Shown here: positions 34,888 through 46,500 of the stretch, one piece after another
How positions within the stretch are numbered: the stretch's first letter is position 1
Layout of the letters: each line of letters begins with the position of its first letter
Assembly: GCA_036653535.1 (NCBI GenBank)
Contig: JAVVTR010000010.1
Location: 1-64,000, forward strand
Length of the DNA: 64,000 bases
From: JAVVTR01 sp036653535
GTDB taxonomy: Bacteria > Bacteroidota > Bacteroidia > Bacteroidales > P3
Direction of reading: 5' to 3'
The notes under the pieces: generated by a model
What the model saw: only the letters and a program-made list of their open reading frames with translations
Told to the model about the DNA's origin: nothing
The model's database searches: none
Position numbers and translations under genes: made by a program

Positions 34888-35958
34888 TTAACCTACGGCC
34901 TCTTTCATTTTTTCCGCATTTTCGGCCAATTGCAAGGCATCTATTGCTTCTTGAATATCCCCATTCATAAAATTTCCTAAGGAATAGATAGTAAAATTTA
35001 TTCTATGATCGGTGACCCTACTTTGCGGATAATTGTAGGTGCGAATTTTTGCAGAACGGTCGCCAGTAGAAACCATGGTTTTACGTTTGCCGGAAATATC
35101 ATCCAAATATTTTTGATATTCAATCTCATAAATACGGGTGCGAAGCACTTTTAATGCCTTTTCGTAATTTTTTATTTGCGACTTTTCGTCTTGAATAGCC
35201 ACCACTATTCCAGTGGGAACATGGGTTAAACGCACGGCCGAATAGGTAGTATTTACCGATTGCCCCCCAGGGCCCGAAGAACAGTAGGTATCTTTTCTAA
35301 TATCACAAGGTTTAATATCCACATCAAATTCATCTGCCTCTGGAAGCACTACCACGGAAGCAGCCGAGGTATGTACTCTACCTTGCGTTTCCGTCTCTGG
35401 CACCCTTTGCACCCGATGTACCCCTGATTCGTATTTAAGAATTCCGTAAACATTAGCCCCGGAAACATTAAAAATAACCTCTTTGTATCCACCGGAAGTA
35501 CCTTCGGTACAATCTACTATATCTGTTTTCCATCTTCGACTTTCACAATAGCGCATATACATTCTGTACAAATCTCCTGCAAAAATCGCCGCTTCATCGC
35601 CGCCGGTTCCAGCTCTAATTTCTATAATGGCATTTTTGGAATCCTGAGGATCGGCGGGAATTAATAAAATACGTATTTCCTCCTCTAATTTATCTTTTTG
35701 ATCGGAAAATATCCCCAACTCTTCTTTCGCCAAATCTCGAAATTCCTCATCTTTTTCGTGAGCAATAACCTCCTTAGCATGGATGATATTTTCTGTTAAA
35801 TTTTTATATTCCTTATATGCGGTAATAACCGGCTGTAGGTCTTTATAGTCCTTGCTAAGTTTAATATAACGCTTCATGTCAACCATAGCCTCTGGTTGAT
35901 TCATCTCTTTTTCAATCTCAAGGAACCTTTGGTGAATGGCTTCTAATTTATCTAACAT
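34888..35958 (-). CDS. prfA: Peptide chain release factor 1
   Basis: This factor recognises UAA and UAG stop codons and triggers peptide release on the ribosome. The 356-residue protein shows the stop-codon reading tripeptide PET at 187-189 (within [14 protein letters not shown]) and the catalytic GGQ at 231-233 ([12 protein letters not shown]). PET, rather than SPF, distinguishes RF1 from RF2. The length is standard. A TACCTTTG -7 element lies 21-28 bases upstream, so the leader must be very short. pyrF follows on the same strand. Confidence 0.95.
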   Translation of the reverse strand: MLDKLEAIHQRFLEIEKEMNQPEAMVDMKRYIKLSKDYKDLQPVITAYKEYKNLTENIIHAKEVIAHEKDEEFRDLAKEELGIFSDQKDKLEEEIRILLIPADPQDSKNAIIEIRAGTGGDEAAIFAGDLYRMYMRYCESRRWKTDIVDCTEGTSGGYKEVIFNVSGANVYGILKYESGVHRVQRVPETETQGRVHTSAASVVVLPEADEFDVDIKPCDIRKDTYCSSGPGGQSVNTTYSAVRLTHVPTGIVVAIQDEKSQIKNYEKALKVLRTRIYEIEYQKYLDDISGKRKTMVSTGDRSAKIRTYNYPQSRVTDHRINFTIYSLGNFMNGDIQEAIDALQLAENAEKMKEAVG

Positions 35959-35978
35959 CTGCTGTTTTTTGCGAATTA

Positions 35979-35986
35979 CAAAGGTA
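35979..35986 (-). promoter_or_regulatory. Probable -7 element of prfA
   Basis: On the minus strand this reads TACCTTTG, an exact TAnnTTTG match 20 bases upstream of the prfA start, giving a leader of only a dozen bases. The -33 region has TTGG at a slightly long distance (23 bases). It sits in the 43-base gap between prfA and the nuclease gene. Confidence 0.5.
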
Positions 35987-36001
35987 CATTATTTTAACTC
36001 T

Positions 36002-37330
36002 TTATGGAACCAATACTTTCTTTACCCCCGAAATATTTCCGGACATAATTTTTATAAGATATACTCCTCTTTCGGGCAAAGTGTATCTAAAATTGTTCAA
36101 AAGCACTTTATTTTCTGCGTACATAAGTTGCCCTAATACATTACATATCTCTATTCTATCGGCCAACCTATCCCAACGAATTTCTAAACTTTTATCTTTC
36201 TGTACCCAAATTTTACAGCCGGCTATATCCAACGTTTCATTTGCTATTTTGGGCTCCATTTTAAAAATCAAATTGGTGTCGTTTTGGGCAAAAAACAAAC
36301 CATTTATAGGCTGATACTGAACATGGCTAATAGTAAAATTTAAAGAAGTGTCACTAAGAACATCCGACAAGGCAGCCACCCCATTCATATTACTTTGCCC
36401 ATGAACGGAGCCCACACTCACAGCGGCGTCTACTATTGGACTATTCTTTTTATCGGATAAAACAAAATGCACTTTTATCTTTTTTCTTAGGGTGGTATCT
36501 GTGGATTCATTAGGAATGGTATCGTTTTCCCCATTAAAAGGCCGAGTGTCGTTTCCCCATATTTTTTCGGCCAACTGTGGAAAATCTATAAACGGATTTC
36601 TATTGTGTTGTTTTGCATAAACGGCATTATTCCTATCTATTTCCTTTTGGCTAACCGGATCTTGGCGATGCCATTTTAGCAATAAATTCTTTGCCCAATC
36701 GGAAAAGGCTTGCTCTCGCGATCCATTTAACATAGGCGTATCCCACGAACTTAATCGATCCTCGTAACAGCTTACCATATAAAAATAAGAACGGGCAAAA
36801 TCTCCTTTATAGGCATCCACCGGTTCAAAAACCACACCAGTATATCCGGGGAAATTCGAGGAACCCAATTTACTCCCATTATTGGAAATACTTGTTACAC
36901 TGCCTACTTCTCCAAAAGGATAATTACCACGCATACTATTTACTTTACCATCGGTAGGATACAAATGAAATAAGTCGGAATACATAGGTTTTTCATCATG
37001 AAACCAACTTTTGGGAAAAGAATGTTCCCGATTATAGCAATCACATTCCTTTTGGTAATTACCACATTGTTCCGATCCAAAAGTAAAATCACAATCGGAA
37101 TACATATCCCAAACCTTGCCATTAAGTGTTGCATCCGTTTGACGAAAAGCCGACCAAAGTGCAGTGTAACTTAAAGCGGTATGATTTGTAATAATCCCAA
37201 ATAAGGCCGTTTTTAAGGGGTATCCTGATTTTTGGAGTGCCGCATTATAATATCCCGTCGGAATTTGTGCACTTAACACCCCTATACTTATCCATGTAAG
37301 TAAGGTGGATAAAAAAAACTTTAATTTCAT
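36002..37330 (-). CDS. Secreted endonuclease I family protein with divergent T9SS tail
   Basis: This extracellular nuclease is predicted to cleave DNA, and perhaps RNA, non-specifically. From the ATG at 37330 (442 residues; the one at 37372 would displace the signal peptide) it has a signal peptide of 1-22 (VLSAQ) and an Endonuclease_1 (EndA/NucM) domain of about 25-265. His103 in NREHSFPKSWF is the expected catalytic general base, followed by SDLFHLYPTDGKVNSMRGNYPFG and cysteine-rich segments. An Ig/carboxypeptidase-regulatory-like domain spans about 290-370. The last 70 residues (IEICNVLGQLMYAE, ERGVYLIKI, VKKVLVP) follow the T9SS type A pattern without the YPNP start. The likely role is nutrient nucleotide release or degradation of extracellular DNA at the cell surface. 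Confidence 0.87.
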   Translation of the reverse strand: MKLKFFLSTLLTWISIGVLSAQIPTGYYNAALQKSGYPLKTALFGIITNHTALSYTALWSAFRQTDATLNGKVWDMYSDCDFTFGSEQCGNYQKECDCYNREHSFPKSWFHDEKPMYSDLFHLYPTDGKVNSMRGNYPFGEVGSVTSISNNGSKLGSSNFPGYTGVVFEPVDAYKGDFARSYFYMVSCYEDRLSSWDTPMLNGSREQAFSDWAKNLLLKWHRQDPVSQKEIDRNNAVYAKQHNRNPFIDFPQLAEKIWGNDTRPFNGENDTIPNESTDTTLRKKIKVHFVLSDKKNSPIVDAAVSVGSVHGQSNMNGVAALSDVLSDTSLNFTISHVQYQPINGLFFAQNDTNLIFKMEPKIANETLDIAGCKIWVQKDKSLEIRWDRLADRIEICNVLGQLMYAENKVLLNNFRYTLPERGVYLIKIMSGNISGVKKVLVP

Positions 37331-37410
37331 ACAAAATAATTTTAATCCATAGGACGTATGTAACCATTGCATCTATAGAAGTGGAACCAAAACTTAGTTT
37401 TGATCTTTAC

Positions 37411-37433
37411 AAAGCCGAACAATGGTCGGCTTT
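37411..37433. terminator. Small hairpin between aspS and the nuclease gene
   Basis: A stem pairs AAAGCCGA with TCGGCTTT over a seven-base loop. The better T run is on the plus strand (TTTTT), though the neighbouring genes are on the minus strand, where TTTGT follows. It is a possible weak terminator after aspS. Confidence 0.4.
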
Positions 37434-37576
37434 TTCCACTCCATAAGGGTTATTTTCTTGCTCTTGGTGGAAATGTTACGCTCCTATTCATTTCCTGTAA
37501 AATATATTATTCTTTAAATGGGGGAAAACCGTTATGTGGGAAAAAGCAAGATGGAATTTCTCCATTTAAAATTATA

Positions 37577-39331
37577 TTACCTTGGTTTAACCGTAGATTT
37601 CAATTGCAATTCATCGAGTTGTGCCTGACTTATAAAAGACGGTGCCTCTACCATTACATCCCTGCCTGCATTGTTTTTTGGGAATGCAATAAAATCGCGA
37701 ATGGTATCGGCTCCACCAAAAAGAGAACAAAGACGATCAAAGCCAAAGGCAATACCTCCATGAGGAGGAGCTCCGTATTCAAAGGCATTCATCAAAAAGC
37801 CAAATTGACGTTGAGCTTCCTCTTCCTTAAAGCCAAGGGCTTGAAACATTCGTTTTTGCAAATCTCTATCGTGAATACGAATAGAACCTCCCCCTACTTC
37901 CACCCCATTAATAACCATATCGTATGCATTGGCTCTAACCTCCCCTGGATGCGTTTCTAACATATCTGCATCTTCGGGTTTAGGAGAGGTAAAAGGATGG
38001 TGCATGGCAAAGAAACGCTGTGCTTCTTGATCCCATTCCAACAAAGGAAAATCCACCACCCAAAGAGGTTTAAACACATTAGGATTTCGTAATCCTAAGC
38101 GTTGCCCCATTTCTAAACGAAGTTGCCCAAGAGCAACTTGGGTTGACTTAGTTTTTCCACACAAAATCAACACTAAATCGCCTGCTTTCGCTTGGCAAGC
38201 ATTGCTTACTTGCATTAATTCTTCGGAAGTATAGAATTTGTCTATAGACGATTTAATGCTGCCGTCTAATTGGTGTTTAATATAAATTAGTCCATTGGCT
38301 CCCACTTGAGGTCGTTTTACAAAATCGGTAAGCTCATCTAATTGCTTACGAGTGTAATTTGCACAAGCCTCTACCACAAAACCTCCTACCCATTCTCCCT
38401 GATCTAAAACCGTAAATTTACCTGAAGGAAAATTTTCTTTTAAGGAATGAAATTCCATACCAAAACGTAAATCCGGTTTGTCGGAGCCATATTTATCCAT
38501 GGCCGTTTGCCAAGTCATACGGGGCAAAGTCCCTATACTTAAACCTTTTTCTATGCGAAATAGATGTTGGATTAGAGCCTCAAATAGATTTAAAATATCT
38601 TCCTGCGTTACAAACGACATTTCGCAATCTAATTGAGTAAATTCCGGCTGACGATCGGCTCGCAAATCTTCATCTCGAAAACAACGTACAATTTGAAAAT
38701 AGCGATCAAAACCAGAAACCATCAAAAGTTGTTTAAAGGTTTGTGGAGATTGAGGAAGAGCATAAAACTGCCCTTCATTCATACGAGAGGGTACCACAAA
38801 ATCCCGAGCCCCTTCAGGGGTGGAATTAACAAGAAAAGGAGTTTCTATTTCCATGAAATTTTGCTCATTCATGTAATTTCGAATGGCAATACTTAGCCTA
38901 TGGCGTAATTCCATATTCTTACGAACAGAGTCTCTACGTAAATCTAAATAACGATATTTCATGCGAAGTTCATCCCCTCCATCGGTATGGTCTTCTATAG
39001 TGAAAGGAGGGGTTTTAGCACGATTGAGCAAAGTAATTTCTTCGGCTATAATTTCTATATCCCCAGTAAGCATTTTTGGATTTTTATTACTTCTCTCTGC
39101 TACTTTCCCTTGTACCCTTATCACACATTCTCTCCCTAAACCCCTTATCTGCTCGCAAAGAGCCGAATTGGTTTCCATATTGAAAACAATTTGGGTTATG
39201 CCATAACGATCGCGAAGATCTACAAAAGTCATCCCGCCTAAATCGCGTGAACGCTGTATCCATCCACAAAGGGCCACTTGCTGCCCTTTCTGAGCTATAG
39301 ATAATTCCCCGTTGGTGTGTGTTCTTAACAT
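37577..39331 (-). CDS. aspS: Aspartyl-tRNA synthetase
   Basis: This enzyme charges tRNA-Asp with aspartate. It is a bacterial-type class II synthetase of 584 residues with an N-terminal OB-fold anticodon domain (about 1-110, [21 protein letters not shown]), motif 2 near residue 215-235 ([18 protein letters not shown]), an inserted GAD domain (about 285-410), and motif 3 ([16 protein letters not shown]) near residue 535-550. It follows gpmA by 14 bases on the minus strand, so the two are probably co-transcribed from the gpmA promoter. Whether it also charges tRNA-Asn cannot be judged here. Confidence 0.96.
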   Translation of the reverse strand: MLRTHTNGELSIAQKGQQVALCGWIQRSRDLGGMTFVDLRDRYGITQIVFNMETNSALCEQIRGLGRECVIRVQGKVAERSNKNPKMLTGDIEIIAEEITLLNRAKTPPFTIEDHTDGGDELRMKYRYLDLRRDSVRKNMELRHRLSIAIRNYMNEQNFMEIETPFLVNSTPEGARDFVVPSRMNEGQFYALPQSPQTFKQLLMVSGFDRYFQIVRCFRDEDLRADRQPEFTQLDCEMSFVTQEDILNLFEALIQHLFRIEKGLSIGTLPRMTWQTAMDKYGSDKPDLRFGMEFHSLKENFPSGKFTVLDQGEWVGGFVVEACANYTRKQLDELTDFVKRPQVGANGLIYIKHQLDGSIKSSIDKFYTSEELMQVSNACQAKAGDLVLILCGKTKSTQVALGQLRLEMGQRLGLRNPNVFKPLWVVDFPLLEWDQEAQRFFAMHHPFTSPKPEDADMLETHPGEVRANAYDMVINGVEVGGGSIRIHDRDLQKRMFQALGFKEEEAQRQFGFLMNAFEYGAPPHGGIAFGFDRLCSLFGGADTIRDFIAFPKNNAGRDVMVEAPSFISQAQLDELQLKSTVKPR

Positions 39332-39345
39332 ACTTATATTTATTA

Positions 39346-40092
39346 TTATTTTGCCTTACCCTGATTGGCCACCGCTTCCATTAATGCTTTTATTTTTTCG
39401 GGATCTCCCAAAAATTCATCTTTTAATAAATTCATTTGGTCGTCAAACTCAAAAAGATAAGGAACGGCAGTGGGTAGGTTCAGTCCAACAATATCTTCAT
39501 CGGATATATGCTTAATATGTTTAATAATTCCTCTTAAAGAATTTCCATGGGCTGCAATTAAAATTTCCTTTTGATTTTGCAAAGCAGGCACAATAGTTTC
39601 TTGCCAATAAGGTACAATACGATCTACCGTATTTTCTAAAGCTTCCGTAAGAGGTAATAATTTTTGATCTATTTTTCGATATTTTAGATCTAAATAAGGA
39701 CTTCTTTCATCCTTAGGCGATAGTGCCGTTGGTGCTATATTGTAACTGCGACGCCATATTTGCACCTGCTCGTTTCCGTATTTTGCGGCGGTTTCTGCTT
39801 TATTTAAACCTTGCAACATACCATAATGCTTTTCGTTGAGCAGCCATGTTTTTTCTTCGGGAATCCATAACTGATCCATTTCTTCCAATACGGTATGGAG
39901 GGTTTTAATGGCCCTTTTTAAATAAGAAGTATAGGCCATATCTAAATGAAACCCTTTTTCTTTAAGTAATCGCCCTGCCTCTTTGGCTTCTTGCACTCCG
40001 TGTTCACTAAGATCTACATCGGTCCAACCGGTAAAACGATTTTCTTTATTCCATGTACTTTCGCCGTGGCGAATTAAAATTACTCTTTTCAC
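39346..40092 (-). CDS. gpmA: 2,3-bisphosphoglycerate-dependent phosphoglycerate mutase
   Basis: This glycolytic enzyme interconverts 3- and 2-phosphoglycerate. Its 248 residues are close to the E. coli GpmA length of 250. The phosphohistidine motif IRHGEST has His9 as the phosphorylated residue. [11 protein letters not shown], the catalytic-Glu region [16 protein letters not shown] (about 85-100) and the second histidine in AAHGNSLRG near residue 183 are all present. It has a strong promoter directly upstream and is followed by aspS, forming a small housekeeping operon. Confidence 0.95.
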   Translation of the reverse strand: MKRVILIRHGESTWNKENRFTGWTDVDLSEHGVQEAKEAGRLLKEKGFHLDMAYTSYLKRAIKTLHTVLEEMDQLWIPEEKTWLLNEKHYGMLQGLNKAETAAKYGNEQVQIWRRSYNIAPTALSPKDERSPYLDLKYRKIDQKLLPLTEALENTVDRIVPYWQETIVPALQNQKEILIAAHGNSLRGIIKHIKHISDEDIVGLNLPTAVPYLFEFDDQMNLLKDEFLGDPEKIKALMEAVANQGKAK

Positions 40093-40183
40093 TGAAATAC
40101 TGATTTATAAAATTATATTTACCGAAATTCGGCAGAACTTCTTAAAGACAAGCACCAAAGAATACCTTATCCGAAAACGGGCA

Positions 40184-40215
40184 CAAATTTACTTTTTTTT
40201 CACACAATAGACAAA
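40184..40215 (-). promoter_or_regulatory. Promoter of gpmA-aspS
   Basis: On the minus strand this is TTTG (40212-40215), a 20-base spacer and TAAATTTG (40184-40191), fitting the Bacteroidetes consensus. It lies about 90 bases upstream of the gpmA start. Confidence 0.75.
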
Positions 40216-40221
40216 CCTACT

Positions 40222-43200
40222 TTAACGCAACAAGGTAATACTTCCGTTTTGTTTATGCTTTTTTCCATAGATATCCCTGTAGGTACAAATATAGAAATAG
40301 GCCCCATCCGGCAACTCTTTCCCTTGCCCTTTTATATTGCCATCCCATACAAAATCTTCTGCGGACCCTTGATATTTTAAAACTTGTTTTCCATTAACAT
40401 TTACTATCCACAAGGAAAAATCAAATACTTTTTTTACCGTTTTAAACTTAAATACATCATTTACCCCATCGTTATTGGGAGTAAATACATTGGGAGCTTC
40501 TAATTGAGGATCGCAATTTTCCTGTTTCAAACCAATGGTTTTAGTTTGTATGCAGCCAAAGGTATCGGTAATGCTAAAAACAAATTCTCCTCCTTTGGTA
40601 AAAGTACGAACGCCAGAGATTTCCGTAGCATCATCTTCCCATTGATAACTTATAGACTGAAAAGGATTTCTACCATCTAAAGTGAGGGATATCTTTTCGC
40701 AAAAAGTAGAATCGTCGGGTAGACGAATGTTGGTCATAGCAGGATCTACAAATTGTACATGAATACTGTCTATATTTGCATCTCCACAAAAATTAATAAT
40801 TTCCAAACTATATTCCCCGTTTTCTTTCACTTCTAATGTAGGAGTGGTATTTCTATTCGACCAAAGATATTTCACATCCTGCTCTACATAAATAGGATCC
40901 AAAGGACCTAAAACCAAAATTTCGTAAGGACAAAGAATAGTATCTAAAGGCAAAGAAAAAGTTGGAGGATAAACATATCTAATCGAAATTGTATCATAAA
41001 AATAGGGATTGGGTACACATCGACTTTGTATACTAATCCGATATGAATGGCTCAACAATGGATCTTGTTCCATTTCTTTATCCGCTTTTATATACCGAAA
41101 GGGTATAGTATCTCCATTCTCCCATAAATATCTATAAGCTAAAGGCGTGGAAACATCTAAAAACAAAGAGTCGTTAAAACAAAGCACCGTATCCGCCCCT
41201 AAGGATATATTCGTGATAAAAGGATCATAGTAATGAATGTGAATAGTATCGGAACTTTGCCCACAAAGATTAGAAACGCTACCCACATATATGCCGCTAT
41301 CCACAGCTTTTATTGCAGAATCTTGCGATAACAAAACAAATTTTTTAGCCCCATTTTCCCATTTATACCAAGCATAACTTGCCCTTTCTCCCATTAAGGT
41401 ATATTCCCATACCTCTTGCGAACAAATGGTAGTATCGGAACTTGGAAATTTTACTAGAGGTATAGCTATAGTGTCTATATTCACCGTATCGGTGTATAAA
41501 TCCGGGCATCCCCTATATGGACTTTTTAATATAGCCATATATTTCCCAGCTTTGGTATAGGAATATTGGGTATTTTTATTCCAAATATTCCAAATCGTAT
41601 CCGTGCTCCAAGGAAGACCTAAAGATTTATGGCACCATTGCACGGAATAAGTAGAATATACTTCGGGCAGAGAAAGCGTATGCACTTCTTCCTTACAAAT
41701 AGAAGAAGAGGGACCCAATGATATGGTATATTTAGGATTGTCGCATAAACTCATCTTTACAATATGTCCAGCTAAGTCTCCATTTCCCAACATAAGGCTA
41801 TCGAAATACGGGCTTTTCGCCATGGAACTCAAAGAATCCGGAAAAGTAAAAATATCGGAACGCATAGCAGCAGTATTCCCCACAAAATAAAGAGCCCCTC
41901 CCTGTTTAGCATTTCCTTCCCACAAACGAACATATAAATTTTTATCCTCAAAAGTAGGAGCATAAGAGATCTCATTTAATTCGGTCAAACGTATGGAAGA
42001 AATAGGGAAATAAGTATTCCATAGAATTTCTCCTTGAGGCGAAAACAAAGAAAAATAAGGAGTATAAGCATAAGTAGCATCCCTATTTTGTTTTATACCA
42101 TGAGGATGGGCTACTAAAGGCATTATCGTTTTATTGCTTCGACTAGAAAGATAAATATGTCCAGTAGGAGCAACCAATAAAAAAGCAGGATTCCCATTAA
42201 TTTTATCTAAAAAAGTAGACCATATCAAATTTCCTTTATTATCGAATTGCATTAAATATGGCATAGAAGCCCCCCCCGGTGCCGAAGCGTTGTAAGATCC
42301 CTCTTTTATTTTTTGTGGAAAATTTGCAGAAGAACTTTGCCCACTAACCCATAAATTGCCAAAAGTGTCTATAGTAAAATAACCAAAGTTATCCACAGAA
42401 GATCCATCTATTAAAGTACTGTGTTTTCTAAATCCAGAAGTATCAAATATGCTAAGAAAAACAGAACTCATGTCCGCAATTTTCTTATTTTGATAATAAG
42501 AAAAATTTTTCCCACTATTTACGTTTTCGGACGGAAATTCTCCACTTTGAGCTTCTCCCATCAAATAAATATCGCCTTGTTGGGTAAGACTCATTTGCAT
42601 TACTCTATCTAAGCCTTCTCCTCCCGTAGAGGTGCTCCAAAACAACTTGCCCCCTACCGTGGAACCAAGCTCTTTCTCAATGTCAGATATAGGCGAAAAA
42701 CCCAATATAAATCCAGTAAAACGACTAATAGGAAGGGGTTTTGCATACGCATTAGGATTGGTTTTAAAGACCTGAAAAAATTGAACGGCATTAACATCGG
42801 AAGGCAAAACATCAAACCCCACCTCTCCCGATATAAATAACTTATTATCGGAAGTAATTTGCATGGAAAGAGGTTTCATATAAGTATTAGAAGAACTAAG
42901 TCCTCCAAACCGAGTACTCCACAAAAGGTCCCCATCCGGCGAAAATTCACAAATAAACATACCTCCAGAATCTGCTTGAAAATAGCTTCCAGGCTTGTTT
43001 TTAACAGGAAAAGGAATCTTAGATCCTTTAGTATCTAAGGTAATTCCACTTACAAATATATTCCCCTGAGAATTTACAATTACAGTAGTAGCAAAATCTA
43101 AGCTATCGCTACCTAAAACTTTACACCACATAAGCATGGAAGAATCATTAAAACGTGCTATAAAAGCATTCCCATTACGAAGTGTATCCTTAGAAACATT

Positions 43201-43434
43201 TTTCTCTAACAAAGGAGCAGTCGTACACTTTCCTACTATGTACAAATTTCCCTGCTTATCTACCACGGAATTTTTTACGGTATAGGTATATGCCTCTTGG
43301 ACTACTTTTCCTCTTCCGACATAGGTTCCCCATACCAAACCAGGATAAACCTTTTCGGCCAAGGCAACTTCTTTTATATTTAAAAATAAAATTAAAAATA
43401 AAATATATTTAGCGTATTGTGTCATGTTTTGCAT
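40222..43434 (-). CDS. T9SS type B cargo protein with SBBP-like propeller and Ig/PKD-like domains
   Basis: This 1070-residue secreted protein has an N-terminal signal peptide of about 1-26 (KEVALA). Residues about 45-540 contain SBBP-type beta-propeller repeats, each reading like D-x-x-GNLYIVG followed by an F-x-x-x-G-x-x-LWSTxxGG strand. From about 580 to 970 come several Ig/PKD-like modules with recurring 'xxxLGxDTxLC' and 'YLWxxGxT' phrases typical of gliding-motility-related cargo. The final 90 residues (NVFTPNNDGVNDVFKF to NGSITLLR) are a clear gliding-motility C-terminal (CHU_C) type B T9SS sorting domain. Type B cargo often needs a SprF-like partner, but none is adjacent. The role is unknown; an adhesin or extracellular scaffold is likely. 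Confidence 0.87.
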   Translation of the reverse strand: MQNMTQYAKYILFLILFLNIKEVALAEKVYPGLVWGTYVGRGKVVQEAYTYTVKNSVVDKQGNLYIVGKCTTAPLLEKNVSKDTLRNGNAFIARFNDSSMLMWCKVLGSDSLDFATTVIVNSQGNIFVSGITLDTKGSKIPFPVKNKPGSYFQADSGGMFICEFSPDGDLLWSTRFGGLSSSNTYMKPLSMQITSDNKLFISGEVGFDVLPSDVNAVQFFQVFKTNPNAYAKPLPISRFTGFILGFSPISDIEKELGSTVGGKLFWSTSTGGEGLDRVMQMSLTQQGDIYLMGEAQSGEFPSENVNSGKNFSYYQNKKIADMSSVFLSIFDTSGFRKHSTLIDGSSVDNFGYFTIDTFGNLWVSGQSSSANFPQKIKEGSYNASAPGGASMPYLMQFDNKGNLIWSTFLDKINGNPAFLLVAPTGHIYLSSRSNKTIMPLVAHPHGIKQNRDATYAYTPYFSLFSPQGEILWNTYFPISSIRLTELNEISYAPTFEDKNLYVRLWEGNAKQGGALYFVGNTAAMRSDIFTFPDSLSSMAKSPYFDSLMLGNGDLAGHIVKMSLCDNPKYTISLGPSSSICKEEVHTLSLPEVYSTYSVQWCHKSLGLPWSTDTIWNIWNKNTQYSYTKAGKYMAILKSPYRGCPDLYTDTVNIDTIAIPLVKFPSSDTTICSQEVWEYTLMGERASYAWYKWENGAKKFVLLSQDSAIKAVDSGIYVGSVSNLCGQSSDTIHIHYYDPFITNISLGADTVLCFNDSLFLDVSTPLAYRYLWENGDTIPFRYIKADKEMEQDPLLSHSYRISIQSRCVPNPYFYDTISIRYVYPPTFSLPLDTILCPYEILVLGPLDPIYVEQDVKYLWSNRNTTPTLEVKENGEYSLEIINFCGDANIDSIHVQFVDPAMTNIRLPDDSTFCEKISLTLDGRNPFQSISYQWEDDATEISGVRTFTKGGEFVFSITDTFGCIQTKTIGLKQENCDPQLEAPNVFTPNNDGVNDVFKFKTVKKVFDFSLWIVNVNGKQVLKYQGSAEDFVWDGNIKGQGKELPDGAYFYICTYRDIYGKKHKQNGSITLLR

Positions 43435-43463
43435 TATTTACAAGCGGGTTCATCCTCTTATTC

Positions 43464-43506
43464 AAAAACCGCCCAGAAGATTATCGTATAGAACTCTTCC
43501 AGGCGG
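43464..43506 (-). terminator. Rho-independent terminator after the 1304-residue T9SS gene
   Basis: On the minus strand a 12-base stem (CCGCCTGGAAGA with TCTTCTGGGCGG, two non-Watson-Crick positions) is followed by TTTTTG. It starts about 58 bases after the upstream stop and lies before the next minus-strand gene, so the two cargo genes are probably separate units. Confidence 0.8.
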
Positions 43507-43564
43507 AAATTTGTTTCTTATTTTTGAATCTCAGAAATTACCCGAAGTTATTGCAAAAATACTT

Positions 43565-46500
43565 TTATTTTTTAATTAATTTGTATTGCCCTATAAGAAA
43601 ATCTTTCTCTATGCGCACAAAATAAATGCCAGGACTTAAATTATTTATATCTATGCAAGCAGAAGGAGAATTTACCTGCATAACAATTTTACCTGTTACA
43701 TCTAATATAGATAAGCTTTGATAACTTCCCTCTATATTAAAATTATTAGTACACGGATTAGGATATACTTTCCAATTATTTAATGGAAGAGCCTCATTAG
43801 CAAGCATTTCGATGGTAATAGATTTCGCCTGTGTATAAAGTTCCGCTTCTGCTCCTTTATTCCAAATAGAACCTATCACATATTCATAGGTGCCATCCTT
43901 TAGATTTTTATCGGTATAACTTAAATCTTTATATAAGTCGGTATTCAATTTTATATTATCTCTATAAATATTAAACCCACTTAATTGATAAGGTTCTGCG
44001 CTTACTTTGATAGGCGATTTTAAAGGGGTAACTAAGGGCGTAACATTAGAAACTTTAGCTCTTTGAATTAAAGAAAGAGCCTCCGGATTGTTTTTCCAGT
44101 CACTTCCGTATTTAGCCAAATCTCTTTCCTTAATGACTAAAGCCGTCAAAAACCAATTGTAAGGCAGGTTCAAGTCTCTCTTCAATTCACCCCATCTTTG
44201 ATAATTATCCACTACGAAAATATCTCCAAATCCACTATTTGCTTTGGATATATCCAATCCGGCAGGCGACTTGCCTTGGTTAAAGGTAATATAGTAACCC
44301 ACTTCTACCGATACAGGCTGGTCCATAGAAAACGTTTGATCGAAAAATACGGTAATAGGTTCTAATACACGCACCCGTCCCATAGACTTCTCATAAACTA
44401 TAGTATTGTTTAGTATAACTACATTAGCACAAGAAGTTACCTCGTCTGTTATAGCAAATTCCATTCCTACTAATTTATAGCCCTTATACATCTTTAAATT
44501 GGAAGTGTCCCATCCAATAAAGGCACCTATATCATTATAGCCTTGTACACTAACGCCATTAGAGAGAACGCCTTGCGCATAACCAATAGGCAGAGGAGTT
44601 TCAAAATAGGGTAATTCCCAACTTGCTTTTACATCTTGTTTTTTAGAATCCGTAGAAGAAACGGTGGAACTCAATTGCAAATTACTGGGTGGATTCATAA
44701 TTCCGGCATGCGTAATTTCTATAGATAGAGAATCGGAAGCTACACAAGAATTATCATAAAAAGCTTCTATTCTGTATAAATGACGGCCTACTCCAGGATC
44801 CACATCCGTGTACTTAAACCTATCATATTTATCATAGATTTGTTTTCCATCTCTATAAATATTAAAACCTAATAATCTGCCCAAACTACCCTCCAATGGG
44901 CTTTCCCAAGAAAGGAAAGTGTTTTGGCTTATTTCCAATCCTTTAACTTTTTGAACCGGCATACAAACCCCTTTATCGCTAATAATAGCCTGTGTTGTTA
45001 AGGAATGTTCGGAAGAACAATTTTTCTTTATTGTTTGAACAGAGTAAGTATAGGTTCCTGGAATATCTATAGTATCTCTATAGGTTCTAGAAGTATAAGG
45101 CTTGGTATTTAAGGCAACATTATTTCTATAAATGGTATATCCTAATAAATTCGGTGCAGATTTTACTTCTAAAAAGGCTAATTGATTTCCTCCAGGAACA
45201 TTAGGTTGCAACATGGCTCCAAAGCAAAGAGTGCTATCTTCCAAATAAATCAAGGACAAACCTGCCGCCATTACTATTTCTTTATTTCCAAGAGCCTTAA
45301 CCGCCGGCATAGCGCCCACATTAACCACCTTACCCGTACTTTTCTTTGTTTGCAAACTATATTGTCGTAGCTCGGCAAAGCTACTGCCCGTTTGTTCAAA
45401 AGCATATACATATCCATTGTAATAAATAGTTCCAGCTGCTACTTGAAATTCAAAACCAGGAGACAAATACTTTCCATTCATATCCACCAAAATATTGTTT
45501 TTATCCCATTCTCCTAATTCAAAACCGCCTCTACCCTCATCTAATTCTGGAATATAAGCAATATGATTTACTTTTTCATCCACTGGGCGAGCCTTAATAA
45601 TAGTAGCTCTTTCTAAGTCTAATTCATAGATAAATTTGGTTCCACATCCTGCAAAAACACGATTCCCCACTGTGGCCAAATTATAAGTGGCCGGCAAACC
45701 TTCAATTTGTATTATTTTTATTAGTTTAAACTTAGAATCATACTGACGTATTCCCAAATTTACATAATCACTGGCATAATAATATTTTCCTATTTGTATC
45801 ACATTATTTGTAGTAATAGAACCCATTTTATGAGCACTTACAAAATCATAACCTTCATTCTCATATCCTTGTTCTACCCCTAAAGTTTCGGGCAATTTTA
45901 CAGCAGAAGCAAAGGCCTTTAAGTCTCTTGAGCCCTTAGAAAAGCAAATAGACTTAGACGATTTATCTTGCAAGACAGAAGTAGGAAGCCCCCAATAAAC
46001 AGAGACACACCGGTTATATTCTATTTCATTATCTATAGTTTTTACAGAAAAACAACCTCCGGCCTCTACTACTTCTATTTTGGCAGCTTCGCTATAAAGG
46101 GATTCCGTTGGAGTGGCTCCATCATAAACTGCTGTTATATGATAAATATGCTTTCCAGTTAACACCCCCACATGTACATATTCTAAGGTGCTTACTAATT
46201 CGCTATTTATTTTAATCGAATCGCAATATACATTATAACCTAAAAGTTTTTTATTTCCAACCAAAGGAACGTCCCAACTTACGTTAACGGCAATTTGGTC
46301 TCTTTGTTGAATAGCCGACAAACTTCTTGGAGAGGGATCTAAGGCTTGGTCTAATAAAATTACATAGGTTTTATCGTTGCCATCTAAGCCCGAAAACCAC
46401 CCACTCAAAACCTTACCATCACTACTAATATTACTAATGGAAAACAAATTGCGATCTCGTAAATCTAAACGATACATCTCATATAAATAATCTTCCAAAA

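Noticed and set aside
37400..37960. 186-codon plus-strand ORF overlapping the 3' end of aspS
   Set aside because: Most of it is antisense to conserved aspartyl-tRNA synthetase sequence, including motif 3.
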